A stretch of DNA of 64,000 nt from Xiphias gladius (lineage: Eukaryota; Chordata; Actinopteri; Istiophoriformes; Xiphiidae). This document shows positions 25,005-37,641 of this stretch, piece after piece. Below the pieces are notes generated by a model. It saw nothing but the letters and a program-made list of their open reading frames with translations. It was not told the DNA's origin and did no database searches. Each line of letters begins with the position of its first letter. Positions within the stretch are counted from its first letter, which is position 1. The translations under genes were made by a program, and so were the position numbers. The stretch is taken from NCBI RefSeq assembly GCF_016859285.1, contig NC_053415.1:16101001-16165000 (forward strand), given 5' to 3'.

Positions 25005-27474
25005 ACAATCATCTTATGCGGAAAGCTTACGTGTTTGTTTAGTGGGACTTTGGGAGTGCACAGATTTGGAATAAACTAATTGAAGACATAAATGTTTAAA
25101 TCTATTTTTATCTGTTTTTTTTTTTTTTTTCAAACCTTGAACTCGGTATCGAAGAGTGGGTTTGATTTTTGCCACAAAAGATCCATATATTATCAAGATA
25201 AATATAACGTGTGCCACTTTATTTTTGGGGCCTCTGTCTCAATTTCACTGAGCTGAATCTAGTGCACAGTTTCACGAAGGTTGTGCCAGATGCCTTGTCT
25301 CACTCTCAGCTCAAGTGTCCCACATACAGTCTGAGAGAATTGCTGGTTACACTGCTCTTTGGACTGGCAGAGAAGCAGCAGGTTAAAAAAAAAAAAAAAA
25401 AAACACCTCCCAGGAGAAATGATTCAGGGTATTGGAGAGCCGGAGAGGCGAATAAAGTGAATGCAATTTCAAAGGGGAAATAATGGAGGTCATGGCGTTT
25501 GATGTTCCTGTGCTAGCCACGAAAATAACTTGGTTGATGATGGAATCAATCACACTTCCATGGCACTGAATGTTAATGAAGATATGTTTTAGTTGTTTTT
25601 TTGCATTTTTAATAACAACGGTAACATCAAACCTAGCCATCCATTACTCCAAACTGAATGACTTGCAGTTATCTGCAGTGTGCTGGTTGATATCAGCTGA
25701 CTGAAGCAATAACATTTGAAATGTGACAGGTGAGTTTTGTTTTGTTTTTTTTTGGGGGGGGGGGTTTTCGGTGCTGTGCCTCTCTCTTGTTTTTGTTGTG
25801 ATGAGTGAGCACAAGGTCAAAATGGAGTTTATCCTCTGATATCACCTGCCAGTCCAGACAAGAGAAATGCTCACTCAAGTTGACATTACTTTGGTTTCTG
25901 TACTCAGCATACCACTACATCTTTCATTTCCTGCGAGTTAAAATTTACAACTCATCCTTTGACAGGGAGGAGTAAACATGTCTAATATGACCCAGGCTGT
26001 GATCTTCCGGAGTAAACAACAGAAAACCTGCCTCAGCTTCAACATCCCTGACAATCCCAAAGAAATGCAGAATTTTTTGTTTTTAATATACCTTCAATAT
26101 TAGACATAAGTCTACAGCCCTGGAAAAATGACTTTGAAAAGTTCAGAGAATTAATCAAATTGAGTAAAGATGGTAAAATAAATGGATTATAAGATTTGTT
26201 ATGTTGACAATGACTAAATTTCTGTTTTGGATTACTGGAAGGTGAGAGCCATTGAACGAACAGCACTTAGATAATCAGATGGAAATGGTGATGATAGAGG
26301 GTTACAATGGCGTTGTGATTTGGGAGAGCTCATGAAATTTCCTTATTCTTTCTGCAGTGGCACTTTATCTCAGGCCAGGTAAGTTATTTAGTATGCAATG
26401 GATCAATCACCATCCTCAAAAAGTCATTTAAATTAACTTTCCGTGCAGATATCTATCCAGAGAAACGGCCAACAGAGGAAAGGTACTATCAGAAAATTAA
26501 AAAGGACATAACGTTTTTCTGTGTGAAATTGAAATGGAACAAAATTTACCAAAGCATTGGCTACACAAACATTCCAAGATGTTCTCCACTAGATTATCTT
26601 TCTTTTTTTTTTTCTTTTTTTTGGTCTTTGGGTGTTTTTCTTTTCACAAATTCACACCATGACGAGCAGAATTTTTCTCATATATGGGACTCATCATTTT
26701 TTTTCTCTGACAACACATTCAGCCTTTCCATTGACAACCAGACAAGCAGTCTGGTAGTGATTGTGTCCTACAGTATGCCACTGATACAGCAGTCGTCACA
26801 ACCATGACAGCTAAATTCATTTTTCAGTGAAACACTGAATACTTAAAAAGAACTGAGAGTAAAACCTCTGCACCAAGTGTGGCTCAGTCTCTCTTTTTAA
26901 ATTCAGAGGAGTCCAAAGTGAATGTTTGATTTTCACTAAATAAAAATAAGCCAGTGGCCATGTAGTGCATGTCTAATTGGAGATGAAGCATCAAATTAAA
27001 ATGTCAGGGACTAGTTGGAGAAGCAGTGGCTACAGAGCTTTAGTGTTTAAATTTCTGTGCCATTTTCAAGGAAGGTGTAATTTGTGCAGCAGCATTACCC
27101 AAGCAACACCATGTTATTAGTTTCGACAATTCTCAGTCATGTTAATGTCGGGAAGGAAGGAAAACAGCATGCCACCTAGTGGGATATGAATAACCCATAT
27201 ATCTCACCACCAATTAGTATTTGGCTGTACTGTAAAGTGACAGGAAACTAATTCATAAATACTGTAGCAACATGAAAGAGGAGGGAAGCCATCCACAGAA
27301 GAAAAATAAACTGTCAGTCCCATAAAGATAGGGAAACATCAACCAAGCCTTTCCAATTACTTCAAGGTTAACTGTGAACCACTAATAACTTCAGGGAACC
27401 GGAAAAACAAAACATTGTTAGCTAATTACATAAGCAAGTCATTTAGACTGATTGATGCAACATATTATTCTGTG

Positions 27475-27508
27475 CTCCCTTTCTCTCTCCCTCCCTCTCT
27501 CCCTCCCT
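27475..27508. repeat. Polypyrimidine CT/CCCT simple repeat
   Basis: TCTCTCTCCCTCCCTCTCTC and onward forms a pure pyrimidine tract on the plus strand. Confidence 0.85.
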
Positions 27509-28557
27509 AATTTTCTCTTCCATATAGCAGAGAACTGCATAAAGGCTCTGTTTCCTTTGGCAGCTGTCTCCATGACGGCCCACACTGACACAATGAGACA
27601 CTCTCCCTGCTCAGCAGTAAACCACAATCAACTGGTGAACAACTGGCACAGATTTATCATCGTCAGCTCAGGACCAAAGCTCTGCGTGTGAGGTGACACA
27701 CTCTGTAGATAGACAACTGCAGGCAGTGCCATCCCTGTTTAAAACAGAGGTCAACCAGTCCGTTACCGGAGTGGAAAAGCAGCGTGGACTCCGTGTGCAC
27801 ATTTATTCAGTGATAAACTAAAATAATACTCCTATGGTTGTCACCCTGATGAGATGAAGCATTCTGTTTTTGAACTGTTTTATATAGATGAGGCCAATTT
27901 ACAAAGAGGCTTAGAGGGAGATCATTTATGGTTATTGTTATTTTGTGTTGCCTCTTCTGTCACTGAGGTAACATTCAGAATACTCTGTTCAGTCATGCAT
28001 GCAATGATATGTGTTATTTCTAAAGATGCATAATAACAGCTCATCCTGTACAAGTCCAATCAGGATTTGAGCTTTTGTTGTACAATATTGTAAATATGCT
28101 CAATAGGAATGTGAATAAGTTTTCCCGAGTGTCATGAATATGATTTACAGTAAAGGGAAAAAAAGTTGAATATTAATTTCTTTCTCTATACAGTGTGTGG
28201 GTCTGGCTTTTGGTTCTGTTTTATGTGATAAAGATGAAAGAGCAGAGTATGGCATTTATGGCACTGAATTACTCGTAGATGTGCTTCAGCTGAAAATGAG
28301 CACTTGATGGTCTGATTGCCACAGCCCATCAAAGTGTACTCGTATTTTGTTTGCTCACCTGACTTGAATGCAACATACCTTTAACCCTCCAGATGATGCC
28401 ACCCTTGACTGAGATATTTAAATCGGTTAGTACTGTCTGGTGAACCTCTCACTGAATTCACCAGCCATAAGAAAAAAAAAAAAGAAACGCATCTGAAATA
28501 CCAGCGAGAATGTAAAAGTACTGATACATTAAACCTACATTACCGGATGTTATTGTT

Positions 28558-28611
28558 GAACTCGTGCCATGCCGTTGGAAACTGGTGTTTTTAATGGCAT
28601 GGCAAGAGCTC
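28558..28611. ncRNA. 54-nt near-perfect hairpin, possible small RNA precursor
   Basis: Arms at 28558-28582 and 28587-28611 pair in 23 of 25 positions, counting G-U pairs on the plus-strand RNA, around a four-base TGGT loop. The core is GTGCCATGCC against GGCATGGCA. I do not recognise it as a known microRNA. The tight loop and short total length are unlike a typical animal precursor, so a fold-back repeat remnant is equally possible. Confidence 0.3.
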
Positions 28612-30541
28612 GTGAAATAAACTTCCCTGCCTCAGCAGAGAAAGATTTGCTAGTTCTAATGAACCAATCCCAACAGCAATAAATTTAATGTGGTATTTAG
28701 TTTGTTGACTCATATTGTTCCGATCACATCTTAGCCAGCTTGCTGTATGTACAGCTGTGGCCCATATGTGAAAATGATGTTTGGGTAGCCTGTCATGTTT
28801 TTGGAGGTTGCATAGCATGATGTTTCCCCCTAGTGGTACAAGAACCAAAATAGAACAGACATTGGTAATGCTATTTAGTGCTGCCATAGGCTACGTACAG
28901 TACAGCATCTACTGATTAATATTTTCTCACAAAAAAAAAACCAAAACAGTGAGTGTCTGTGCAAGTATACTCCACCTGTATGAATGTTTGATTGCTGCGC
29001 AGTTTGTCGAAATATTCTACACTCAAAAAAAACTGTATAATGAGTTATTGTTTTAAAGGGGCATACAGCTACATAAGTTGCATACTTTAACCATCAACAT
29101 AACAGGCTTCCCTTTAAATTACCTTGTGTCCGAAGCCTTACTGAATATCTGCCACTTTTCTTCATTTTTTTTCAAATTTACAAATTTAGGGAGGGACCTA
29201 CAATAATAATGTAAAAACAATAATGATTGATTTCGAAGCTGAAATGAGCTACAAGACCACTGCATCATATCATCTGACAACATTTCCTTTGAAAAGAACC
29301 TTTGGATTCTTTTTACGATCTCCGATTTTAGTATCTTACTACTTCTCTCTCTTTATCATTATCTGCATCTGACAGCAGACGGCTGAAATATGAAAGAAAT
29401 TAAACATGTCCCATTAAAGCAATACATACACCATAAATATATCAATCAAATCAAATGACTCAATTCAAAATTGTACAAGCACAGATGTCTAGCGAGAATG
29501 TCACACAGCATCTCAGTTATCTTTATCTAAATTATATTTGTATGTTTGTATGCTCATAGGCCTTCCACTAAAAGGAAACAGAAACATGTATCATATTCAA
29601 AATTGTTTATTTTTATTATAAGCATTTTTTTGTGTGTGTTCCTTACATTTATTTTGTCTATTTAAAGCTACTGTAGCATTTAGCATTTAGTGGACAGACA
29701 TATTTACAACATGTTTATTTTTGCAAAGATCACTTCCAAGTTTAGCTGCACTTCGCACTTCTAAGAATAGTTAATATCACACTATATTGTGATATGAACC
29801 CATTACAGATTTTTTTCTCCAGAAATGCTGCAATGTGTTAATATCACTCTTTTATAATAGTGTTACTGTAGTTGATTACCTTAAACAAAACGCACATGAC
29901 TTATAGTCTGTTGCATTTTGCTACCGCATATCCACTCTCATTTGAGAAGTTGGCAGTGACGTCTCTCTCCATAGTTCAATAAAAATATATGATAAGACAA
30001 AATCAGCAAATTATTTGGCCATCCAAATTCTCTTGTGTTTTTAATTTTCTTTGTTTGAATTAGTAAACAAAAAGTATAGCTTTCTTTTAATGTATTGTTC
30101 TTAAACACTACAAAGGTAACCAGACATTACACAGCCTTCAAAATAATCTAAAAAACCTGTCTTTAACCGACTAGCAACTATACAAATGATAAACTATGTG
30201 GTTCAGAGTTGAAAGATTAACTCAAATTACTTAACATTTAAGTGCAAAGAAGCTACTGCAGGAGAAACTGCAGTGCAACGGAGGACAGCAGGCTGTGACC
30301 TGAAGACTGAGGCTCTGATATGTCTAATGCAGTGGGCAGCTTGGTGGTTGTGATCCAAACCCTGGACCCAGATTCCCACTTGAACATCTTCAGACTATCT
30401 CAGACATAAGCATATGGCATAATTTGGCATAGAGAGGAAACGATGCTCTCAGCTCAGATTCACATATGATGATTTGAATATTTTTTGAACTATTCAAGTG
30501 AGCAAGAAAAGAGAAGAAAGCGTGTCCATAATATGTGAATT

Positions 30542-30628
30542 TTAGGTTAAAATAATAGTTTCCGCATTTTGGGAAATACACAGTTAAGCGGGTAAGCATA
30601 CTTTCCAAAATATCGAACTATTCCTTTA
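30542..30628. repeat. Internally deleted MITE-like copy
   Basis: AATAATAGTTTCCGCATTTT followed by GGGAAATAC at the left and TTTCCAAAATATCGAACTAT followed by TCCTTTAA at the right are the two inverted ends of the repeat family also seen at 511 and 53829. Only about 90 bp remain. Confidence 0.6.
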
Positions 30629-33394
30629 AATGACTTCATACAACTGCACTGGCCTAGAGAATAACTGATTAAAGTGAGGTCTCAGAACCCAAATTCTAAC
30701 CTTGTGTTTGTAAGTTTTCTTTCACTGTCACAATTATATGCATACTGTATGGTGAGGTGAGGTGAGAGAAGACTAAAGTACAAATCCAGGCCTCTCACAG
30801 AGGACAAGTTATATCCACAACATACTCTTTAGTAGATATTGTTGCTTTGACCTTCCACGTGTCGCATGTTTCACATCAATACGGGAATGAACTTGGTTTG
30901 ATACAATGTATATACGGTAAATGAACATACTATAGATTCATCTTCTCCTTCTTTAAAAACTGTCAAGTGGAAATTAAATTGTGTGTTGTTGTTTTTTTTT
31001 CCGCATATGCCACACAATTCAAAGCATCCAAAAGTCAATATCTCCCACTTGGCAGTTGAGACAAAGATGAAGAAAAAGTGCAAGTAGAAGAAAACATTGC
31101 ATTGAGGGGTGGACCTGAAGCCCCAAAATGATATTGATTCAGAAAGGCTCCATGTTTACATTCTGGGGAGAATGGGGAAATTGCGCCCCAAAGTTTAGAT
31201 GCTAAAGGGGCATAAACAGATAATCACAGTCATATAGTTAGCCATTTGTCAGAAATAAACCTAACACCAACAGGTGCGGAGGCTAGAAATGATATGCGCA
31301 GTTCTGACTCATCTGTCAGCGGACTACTGATGAGCTGAAACCGGCTCTAAAACACCCCTTTTTCTATTACCTGGGGAGATTTCAAATATGCTGTGAGAGC
31401 TGCTGCAGGACATTAATGTGAAGTCCATTTAGATATGAATGAACACAGTGTCTCTCAGCAATGGCTTTTCAAACAGACACACAAACTGTGCAAATGAACA
31501 TTCCTCGTGGCACAAATTGTCAGCTCATTGCACGACTGTTTGACCCAGAAGGAGCATATAAAGCAATGATGAAGGGAACTGTATTGTATTGATTGATAAA
31601 TGCATTTTCCCTCTGTGTACAATCGGCTATCTGTCAGACCAGTGCACATCACTGGGGGCACGAATATGACCTTCTTTCTTATTGCTTGCCTTTTGTACTG
31701 CATGGCCTCGAATCCTCGGTGGACTCTATGCCTAAAGTTAATAACTTTGAAAACATTAGAAGTATTAAATGAAAATGGTGATCAGGTCAGCATAAATATG
31801 GAATTAGTTTTGAACATCCGCCTCTATTCCTGAGGCATATTGTGGTAACGTGTTAGAACCCTGTTTAGTTCTTTATAATTATGTAAAAGGCATCTAATCC
31901 ACTCTATTCCCTCTTTTATCACGGCTATCGAAAACCACAAAAGCAGGTATTTATGCTTATTCAAATGAGCACAGCTCTTAGCCCCCCCTTTTCCTTGCAG
32001 ATGAACAGAAAACGGAAAAAAATAATGGCTCGTTCTGCCATTAGTTTCCACTGATAGCTCTTTCTTGGCAGCGGATTTGGAAAGTATTTATTTTCTCTTC
32101 AGGACTGGCCCTTAAATGCCTATTATGTAATTTGTAACAGTCCTTTACTCTTGTCTCATTTACTTTAACACATCACAGGCTCATTTACAGTGACCTTAGA
32201 AATAATGAGGACAGAATACTGTGACGGACTTGTACATGAGCAGATCATAATCAGCATGCATTGAATATTGTTTAAAATGCATATTTTCAGTCAGCCTTTC
32301 AGTTACTCAGCTGGAGACCAAATTCTAAAATGTTGATCAAACACAATATTAAAGCAGGCCTGTACATTTGAAGTTTTTGATGAAAACCCCTGCACTTCCC
32401 TATGGACATTGTCCCTTGATTGAGAGATTTATTTAATTGATTTAATCTTGCATAATTTAGTTGCAGACTTCCTAGTTTCTTGCAACTGTGTGTCATGTGT
32501 CATGTTGCTGCTTTAATGTGCTCTAAGATTGAAAATAGCGCAAATCCTGTATAATTGGTATGCCACAGCTACATATAAAAGATGAAGAACTACAATAATA
32601 ACCAGTATTTAGGCTGATGTTTGTCAGTGTTGGTTAAGGTTTTAAAACTCATCAATGTCTCATCAATAAATCATTTGAGACCGGGGACAGTTTGCACTTG
32701 CCCTACATATTCATGGTTGAATTAAACTTAATAATAGTGACCAGTTCTGCAAATATGACAGTACAGCTAGGCAAGCAAGTTCCTTATCAATGTCAGAGTA
32801 TTCAGAGGAAGTGTTTCATGAGCAAACTGTATTTCACTTTGTGTATATTTTGTCCCATTTTTCTGGGCTAGAACACATGAGTTTATACACAAAAAGGTGA
32901 ATATCCGCCCCGCATGGCAACAAAAGACAGCCAGGAATTTGTCAAGCAACGTAATACGCGTGTACGCTGATGTAAATTATGCAGAAGACCTGAAGCAGGT
33001 GTGACAGAAGCCAGCATGATTGTGTAGAAATAATGGTTTATACTTTATTTTCCACTTGAGCACCAGCTCTACTCTCTTATTTGCATGCAAGAAACTCAAC
33101 TGAGCAACCTAGGAGTCTTCAAAGCCAGTCTCCCAGGTAACAGTGCAGCTTGGGGATTTTTACATCGGATCATCACTGACTGGAGTCTTGATCATGTCGA
33201 CTCAAACTGGGTGAAGAGTCTACACGTTTGCAAATACAGACTGGGATTTCTGGGAAGGGGATATTATTTCATTTTGAAAATGTTATATTTCTCAATTAAA
33301 ATGATTAATTGTCTCATTTCGATATATAAGTCACATCGTCATATTCGAGAAAAATTATTGAATAAATGACAATTTTCATGATTTCAATCACTCG

Positions 33395-33400
33395 TTTAAT
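33395..33400 (-). terminator. Candidate pcdh8-like poly(A) signal (ATTAAA)
   Basis: An ATTAAA variant on the minus strand lies about 190 bp past the stop. A canonical AATAAA occurs farther on at 33044-33049. Motif evidence only. Confidence 0.3.
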
Positions 33401-33587
33401 GGAAAAAAGAAACACCACTGTGCATTATAACATACAGTTTGCTTAAAATCAAATAATGTAACATGAATAAACATACTCTGTTCATTAAAAATACACAAAA
33501 TAGACATATGTTAACCCCATAGTTAGAACTAGTTTTACAAATATTTACATCTTCCAGAAACATCTTAATCAGCTTATCAACAGTTTT

Positions 33588-33937
33588 TTAAAAGATAGTT
33601 GCAACCTCTAATTCCGTAGCCACAGTTACAATATTTGGACTCTGCTTGTGGATTTCAGCTACTCCAACATCAGTGTCATGCTGTTGCTGAGGAAAGTAGG
33701 AAGGGAGGGTCCCAGTCCGGGAGAAGGTCTGCATGCTGCTCCTTGATTTTGGGCAATTTGTGCCATAACCAGAGTCCTTCCAAGAGTGGGGATACCCGTG
33801 AGGATTGCTGAAGACCGGCACTGGGGAGAAGCCTATTGTGTATGCGCCGTCTCTGGGGGTTCTGAAGCTCTGCGTTGGTATTGCACAGTAGGTCCTTTGG
33901 CAGTCCCCAGATAAACTGTTAGCAGTGCTGGATGAAA
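33588..33937 (-). CDS. pcdh8-like exon 4: divergent C-terminus
   Basis: The acceptor TTTATCTCAG precedes codons for SSSTANSLSGDCQRTYCAIP and a Ser/Pro/Gln-rich tail ending VATELEVATIF. GDCQRTYC may be a decayed trace of the Cys motif of other delta-2 tails. The one-base carry from exon 3 gives Ile at the junction and an open frame to the stop. Confidence 0.85.
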
Positions 33938-36900
33938 CTGAGATAAAAATGAAATAGATAAAAATAAGGATGAGAAATTGTTGATGCAGATATTACATTA
34001 CCACCATTTATCATTTGTGTCATTCTGGTGAATGCTTATGTTTTATTCAGTAGTGTGTGTTGTCAAAACCTCAAAATTCAGAGTGGAAAACTCACTTTTC
34101 AGCCTCGGTTGGAAGGTACTGAAGCTCTTTTTGCCTCCATCGCCACTGATATCAGAGTCACTGTCATTGAAGTCACTGTCCCCTTTGCCACTGTCCTTCA
34201 CACTCAGCTGGTCAGTGTTGCCGATGCCACTGCAAATACAATCATCAGATACAGTATGAGCCACCACTGCACCGCATTAGCCTGATTATTGATGTGATGT
34301 TTTTTTTTTTTTTTTCCTTTCACATACAACGCGTGTCTGACTCTTTGCTACCCATCTAACCTCATTCCACAAGAATGCCACGAGCGGCAAAATGTATGCA
34401 CGGTGCATGTTAAGTACCCTCTCTGTTAAGAAAGATTTGACTGTGAATAAAGCAAATCCTATCTGAGAAAAGAAATTGCATTTAGTTGTCTTACCTGACT
34501 TGCAAGCAGTATTTGTCACCTTGCCACACAGTTGTTGGTTGGAAATGCTTGGAGGGCAGGAACATCTAAAAGAACGAACAAAATGACAGCAGAGAGCTTA
34601 GTTTCCAATTCTGGCACAAAGATCAAGGCAGCACTTGGGAACATCATATGCATATGAAAATAAAAGATGAAAGAATACTCTTCTGGTTGACTCACCTTTG
34701 TCTCTGAGTCCCCACTCCTCTCCTCATACAGGCAGGAATCATCCAGAGATGAGGAGGTCCTCTCATGGAAGAGGCTTCGTTGACCCGTGTATATGTTTGG
34801 TTCTGTGGAGCCCAGCATGGGCACGGGCCTGCCCTCAAACAGGCTGTGACACACTTCCCTCTTGGTGCCATGGCTTCTCCCCCCACGGCTGAGTTTGCAT
34901 GTGACAACAACAACCACTATTGCAATCAGCAACAATGCACAACCCCCACTGAGCATAACAATGATAATTAGTGAGCCATCCAAGCCGGAGCCTTCTTCGT
35001 CACTTGACCGCAACACGATGACGACTTGGTCCTCTGAGGGCTCTGTGTCTGAGACAACAAACCTAATGGTGGCACTGCTAGAGAGCGGGGACCTGCCATT
35101 GTCACTCACGGCGATTTTAATTTCCAGCACGTCTCCGATTTCAGCCGTCAGCCATTGTTTTAAAGCAATCTCTCCAGTGTCCTTGTTCACTGTAAAAAGC
35201 TTGGGGTCACCTTGTACAATTTGGTAGGAGAGCTCGCCATTCATTCCCTCGTCCTCATCTTCAGCTGATAGGCGAAGGGCGAGATAGCCGGCGGGTGCAT
35301 TGAAAGGCAGAGGAATATCAGCAGAGTCATTCAGGAGAACAGGGAAGGTGAAGTACGGATAGTTGTCATTCTGATCCACGACTCTAATTCTGATTGTTGA
35401 TGTGCTTGAAAGAGAGGGGGAACCTCTGTCTTCTGCCTGGATTACCAGCTCAATCTGCTGAAGAGTCTCATGATCAAAGGACCGTAGAGTAAACAAAGAC
35501 CCTGAGAGTGAATCTACAGAAACATAAGTGGACAATAGGGATCCTCCCAACACCTCTGAATCTAAGAGTTTGTAGGAGACCTTGGCATTCTTTCCCACAT
35601 CAAGATCCCGGGCAACAACAGTGGTTACATATGAACCTGGAATGTTATTTTCCAGGACTGAAACTTCATAAAGTGATTTACTGAAGAGAGGGGGGTTGTC
35701 ATTCTCGTCTGTAACACGGATAGTGTACTGTCTGACAGTTTTAAAAGGCGGGCTTCCGAGGTCCTCTGCAACCACAGTCAAGTTGTACTCTGGGATTTTC
35801 TCTCTGTCTAAATTAGTGTTGGTAACAATCATGAAAGTGTCCCCATATGCCTGCTGGAGGGTGAAATGCTCGTGGCCGAGCAGGCTGATGCGCACGTACC
35901 CGTTGGAGCCAGAGTCTCTGTCCGAGGTGCTGATCAGAGCCACGAAGCTCTCTGCAGCTGCAGCTTCGGTGATGTAGGCGACTCCATCGCTGCTGGAGGT
36001 CATCGGTTTGATGCGGATCTCAGGCGCATTGTCATTCACGTCCACGACCTCTATCACAACTTTGCAGCTGGACGGGACGGAGTTCGCCCCCAGATCAGAG
36101 GCTCTGATGTTCAGCTCGTAGGACCTCCTCTTCTCAAAATCAACCAGCGCCTTCAAGGTCACGTCGCCGGAATAGGGGTCGACGTGGAAAAGGCGTGAAG
36201 CCTCGGGTGACCCGTCGGCAAACGCGTACATCACCTCGCCGTTTATCCCGTCGTCGGGGTCAAACGCGTGCACTTTGACAACTCGGTGACCTACCGGAGA
36301 GTCCTCGTTCAGCTCAACTCTCAGAGAGCTGTGTTCAAATGTCGGACTGTTGTCATTGAAGTCCAGTACTTTGATATTTACAGTCATTGACCCAGACTTT
36401 ACCGGCACTCCTCCATCAGATGCAGTGACTTCTATTGTGTAGGCGTCCTCCACCTCCCTGTCGAGTTCCCTCACCAGCACCAGCTCAGCAAACTTCACTC
36501 CATCCTCTCTGTCGCGCACTTCAATGGCAAAATGACTGGAGCTGGAAATGTTGTAGCTCTGAATGTAGTTGTCCCCCACATCCCGGTCGAGAGCGATCTG
36601 TAGCGGAAACCTTGAGCCCAGTGGAACATTTTCGACTATCTCCAGGTCTGTCTCATTGCGCGGAAAACGAGGAGAGTGGTCGTTGATGTCCTTTACCTCG
36701 ATCTCAACGTGGATGAGCTGAAACTTTTCTCTGGAGAAGGCCACGATGTCAAAGGCGATGAAGCAACGCGGAGACCTGGGGCAGAGCTGCTCTCGGTCAA
36801 TGATTTCTGCAACACTCAGAAGCCCGTCGACCTCCCTCATTTGAATCACGGAGGAATTGTTTTCTTGCATGAAGCGGAACGACGTGTCAGGGTCATCGGC

Positions 36901-37056
36901 TGGATCCATCTTTAGATCTTGGGACAAATGGCCTATCTCCGTCCCGGGTGCGTCCTCTTCGTAGGTGAAATACTTTGTGGTTGTACACCGAACAGAGTGT
37001 AAAAAGAGAGCGAAAACCAAGCATGGTCCAACTCCTGCAATCTTGCAAAATCCCAT
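33588..37056 (-). CDS. Protocadherin-8-like (PAPC-type paralogue), four coding exons
   Basis: Coding exons are 37056-34696, 34565-34495, 34229-34096 and 33937-33588, with intron phases 0, 2 and 1, giving 971 aa. It has a signal peptide at about 1-24 (ending SVRC). Six cadherin repeats follow, with linker motifs DINDH (123-127), DFNDN (232), DVNDN (339), DENDN (450) and DQNDN (561). The membrane helix is near 694-719. The tail has KDSGKGDSDFNDSDSDISGD (822-841), the PCDH8 hallmark, followed by FSTFQP (847-852), a WIRS match. Shared residues with human PCDH8 include SLLGHEHFTLQQAY and EYNLTVVAEDLGSPP. It lacks the CTSECKVLGHSDRCW motif of the pcdh8 copy at 59-62 kb. The ATG has a strong context (AAAATGG). 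PCDH8/PAPC proteins act in paraxial mesoderm and neural cell adhesion; the assignment to PAPC, PCNS or another named paralogue cannot be made by eye. Confidence 0.93.
34096..34229 (-). CDS. pcdh8-like exon 3: KDSGKGDSD tail motif
   Basis: The acceptor GTATTTGCAG is followed by an exon encoding GIGNTDQLSV, then KDSGKGDSDFNDSDSDISGD, then GGKKSFSTFQPRLK. It ends at AAAA before GTGAGT. In the pcdh8 copy the regions of exons 2 and 3 are one continuous exon. Confidence 0.92.
34495..34565 (-). CDS. pcdh8-like exon 2 (71 bp)
   Basis: The acceptor TTCTTTTAG and donor GTAAGAC bound codons for MFLPSKHFQPTTVWQGDKYC and then LQVS. PTTVWQGD aligns with PITIWKGN of the pcdh8 tail. Phases 0 in and 2 out join neighbours without a shift. 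Confidence 0.85.
34696..37056 (-). CDS. pcdh8-like exon 1: signal peptide, EC1-EC6, membrane helix
   Basis: This 2361-bp exon encodes residues 1-787 and ends at GAGACAAAG before the donor GTGAGT, in phase 0. The same phase-0 junction occurs in pcdh17 and pcdh8. Reading through the donor stays open for 59 residues across the whole 130-bp intron and into exon 2 in another frame. Confidence 0.94.
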
Positions 37057-37147
37057 TTTGAGGGGGCTATAAAGTACTGCCCAGAAAAGTCATAAATGGC
37101 CCAAACACTTGTGCTGTCAGGTCGAATCAACTCTGTGTTCAACTCTG

Positions 37148-37205
37148 ATTCTGCCGGGGAACTATAAACCCCGCTATATGCAAATAGCCTGCCCCATCGA
37201 CCAAT
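37148..37205 (-). promoter_or_regulatory. pcdh8-like core promoter
   Basis: Reading the minus strand from 37205: ATTGGTC (reverse CCAAT), ATTTGCAT octamer 20 bp on, TTTATAG 37 bp on, then CGGCAGAAT 49 bp on. The start codon is about 100 bp further downstream. The same words at almost the same spacing precede pcdh8 at 59162-59220, which is the main support for calling this a promoter. Confidence 0.65.
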
Positions 37206-37641
37206 GGCCTTCTAGTGGCCCACCAAAAGGAGAACGTATGGCTCTGCAGCAAACTGCTGCTCACCGTTTTTGGTTGCAAATGGTTGATTAGATAAACTGA
37301 TTGCGGAGCTTTAACTAGGCTGATAACAGTGTTGCTTGAATAAATCTGCAGATGGCAATTAATTAACTAATTACTTACAGGACTGCGTTTAATAAGACTA
37401 GGCCTACATGCCATCAGAGGAAGCTGAAGTCTGCCTGCTGAAAGCTTGAAGGATTGATTGGGTGAGTTAGTCACCCAGTTAGAGCAAATTATGCAGAAGC
37501 TGGGGTGGCTAAAAAACGCAAGAAGAAAAATCCATCCCATTGAAATTATGATTGGTGGTGACTGCGGCGAACTTAACAAAGGCTGAGAATCCCAGAAACC
37601 ATTATGAGTTCTGTAGTTATCCTAAATGTAGATGTACAAGT

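Larger units (their letters stand above)
15483..33587. other. Intergenic region pcdh17 to pcdh8-like (18 kb)
   Basis: Apart from the probable pcdh17 promoter, the Tc1 element, the tandem duplication, the MITE-like copies and the 28558-28611 hairpin listed separately, the region is AT-rich with no conserved reading frame. Short open frames here lack family resemblance. A (CT)/(CCCT) tract lies at 27475-27508. Confidence 0.75.

Noticed and set aside
34028..34285. Plus-strand open frames over the pcdh8-like tail
   Set aside because: They are antisense shadows of exon 3, whose minus-strand reading gives the conserved KDSGKGDSD motif.
35866..36198. 110-codon plus-strand open frame inside pcdh8-like exon 1
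   Set aside because: It is a shadow frame opposite the cadherin repeats with no homology of its own.
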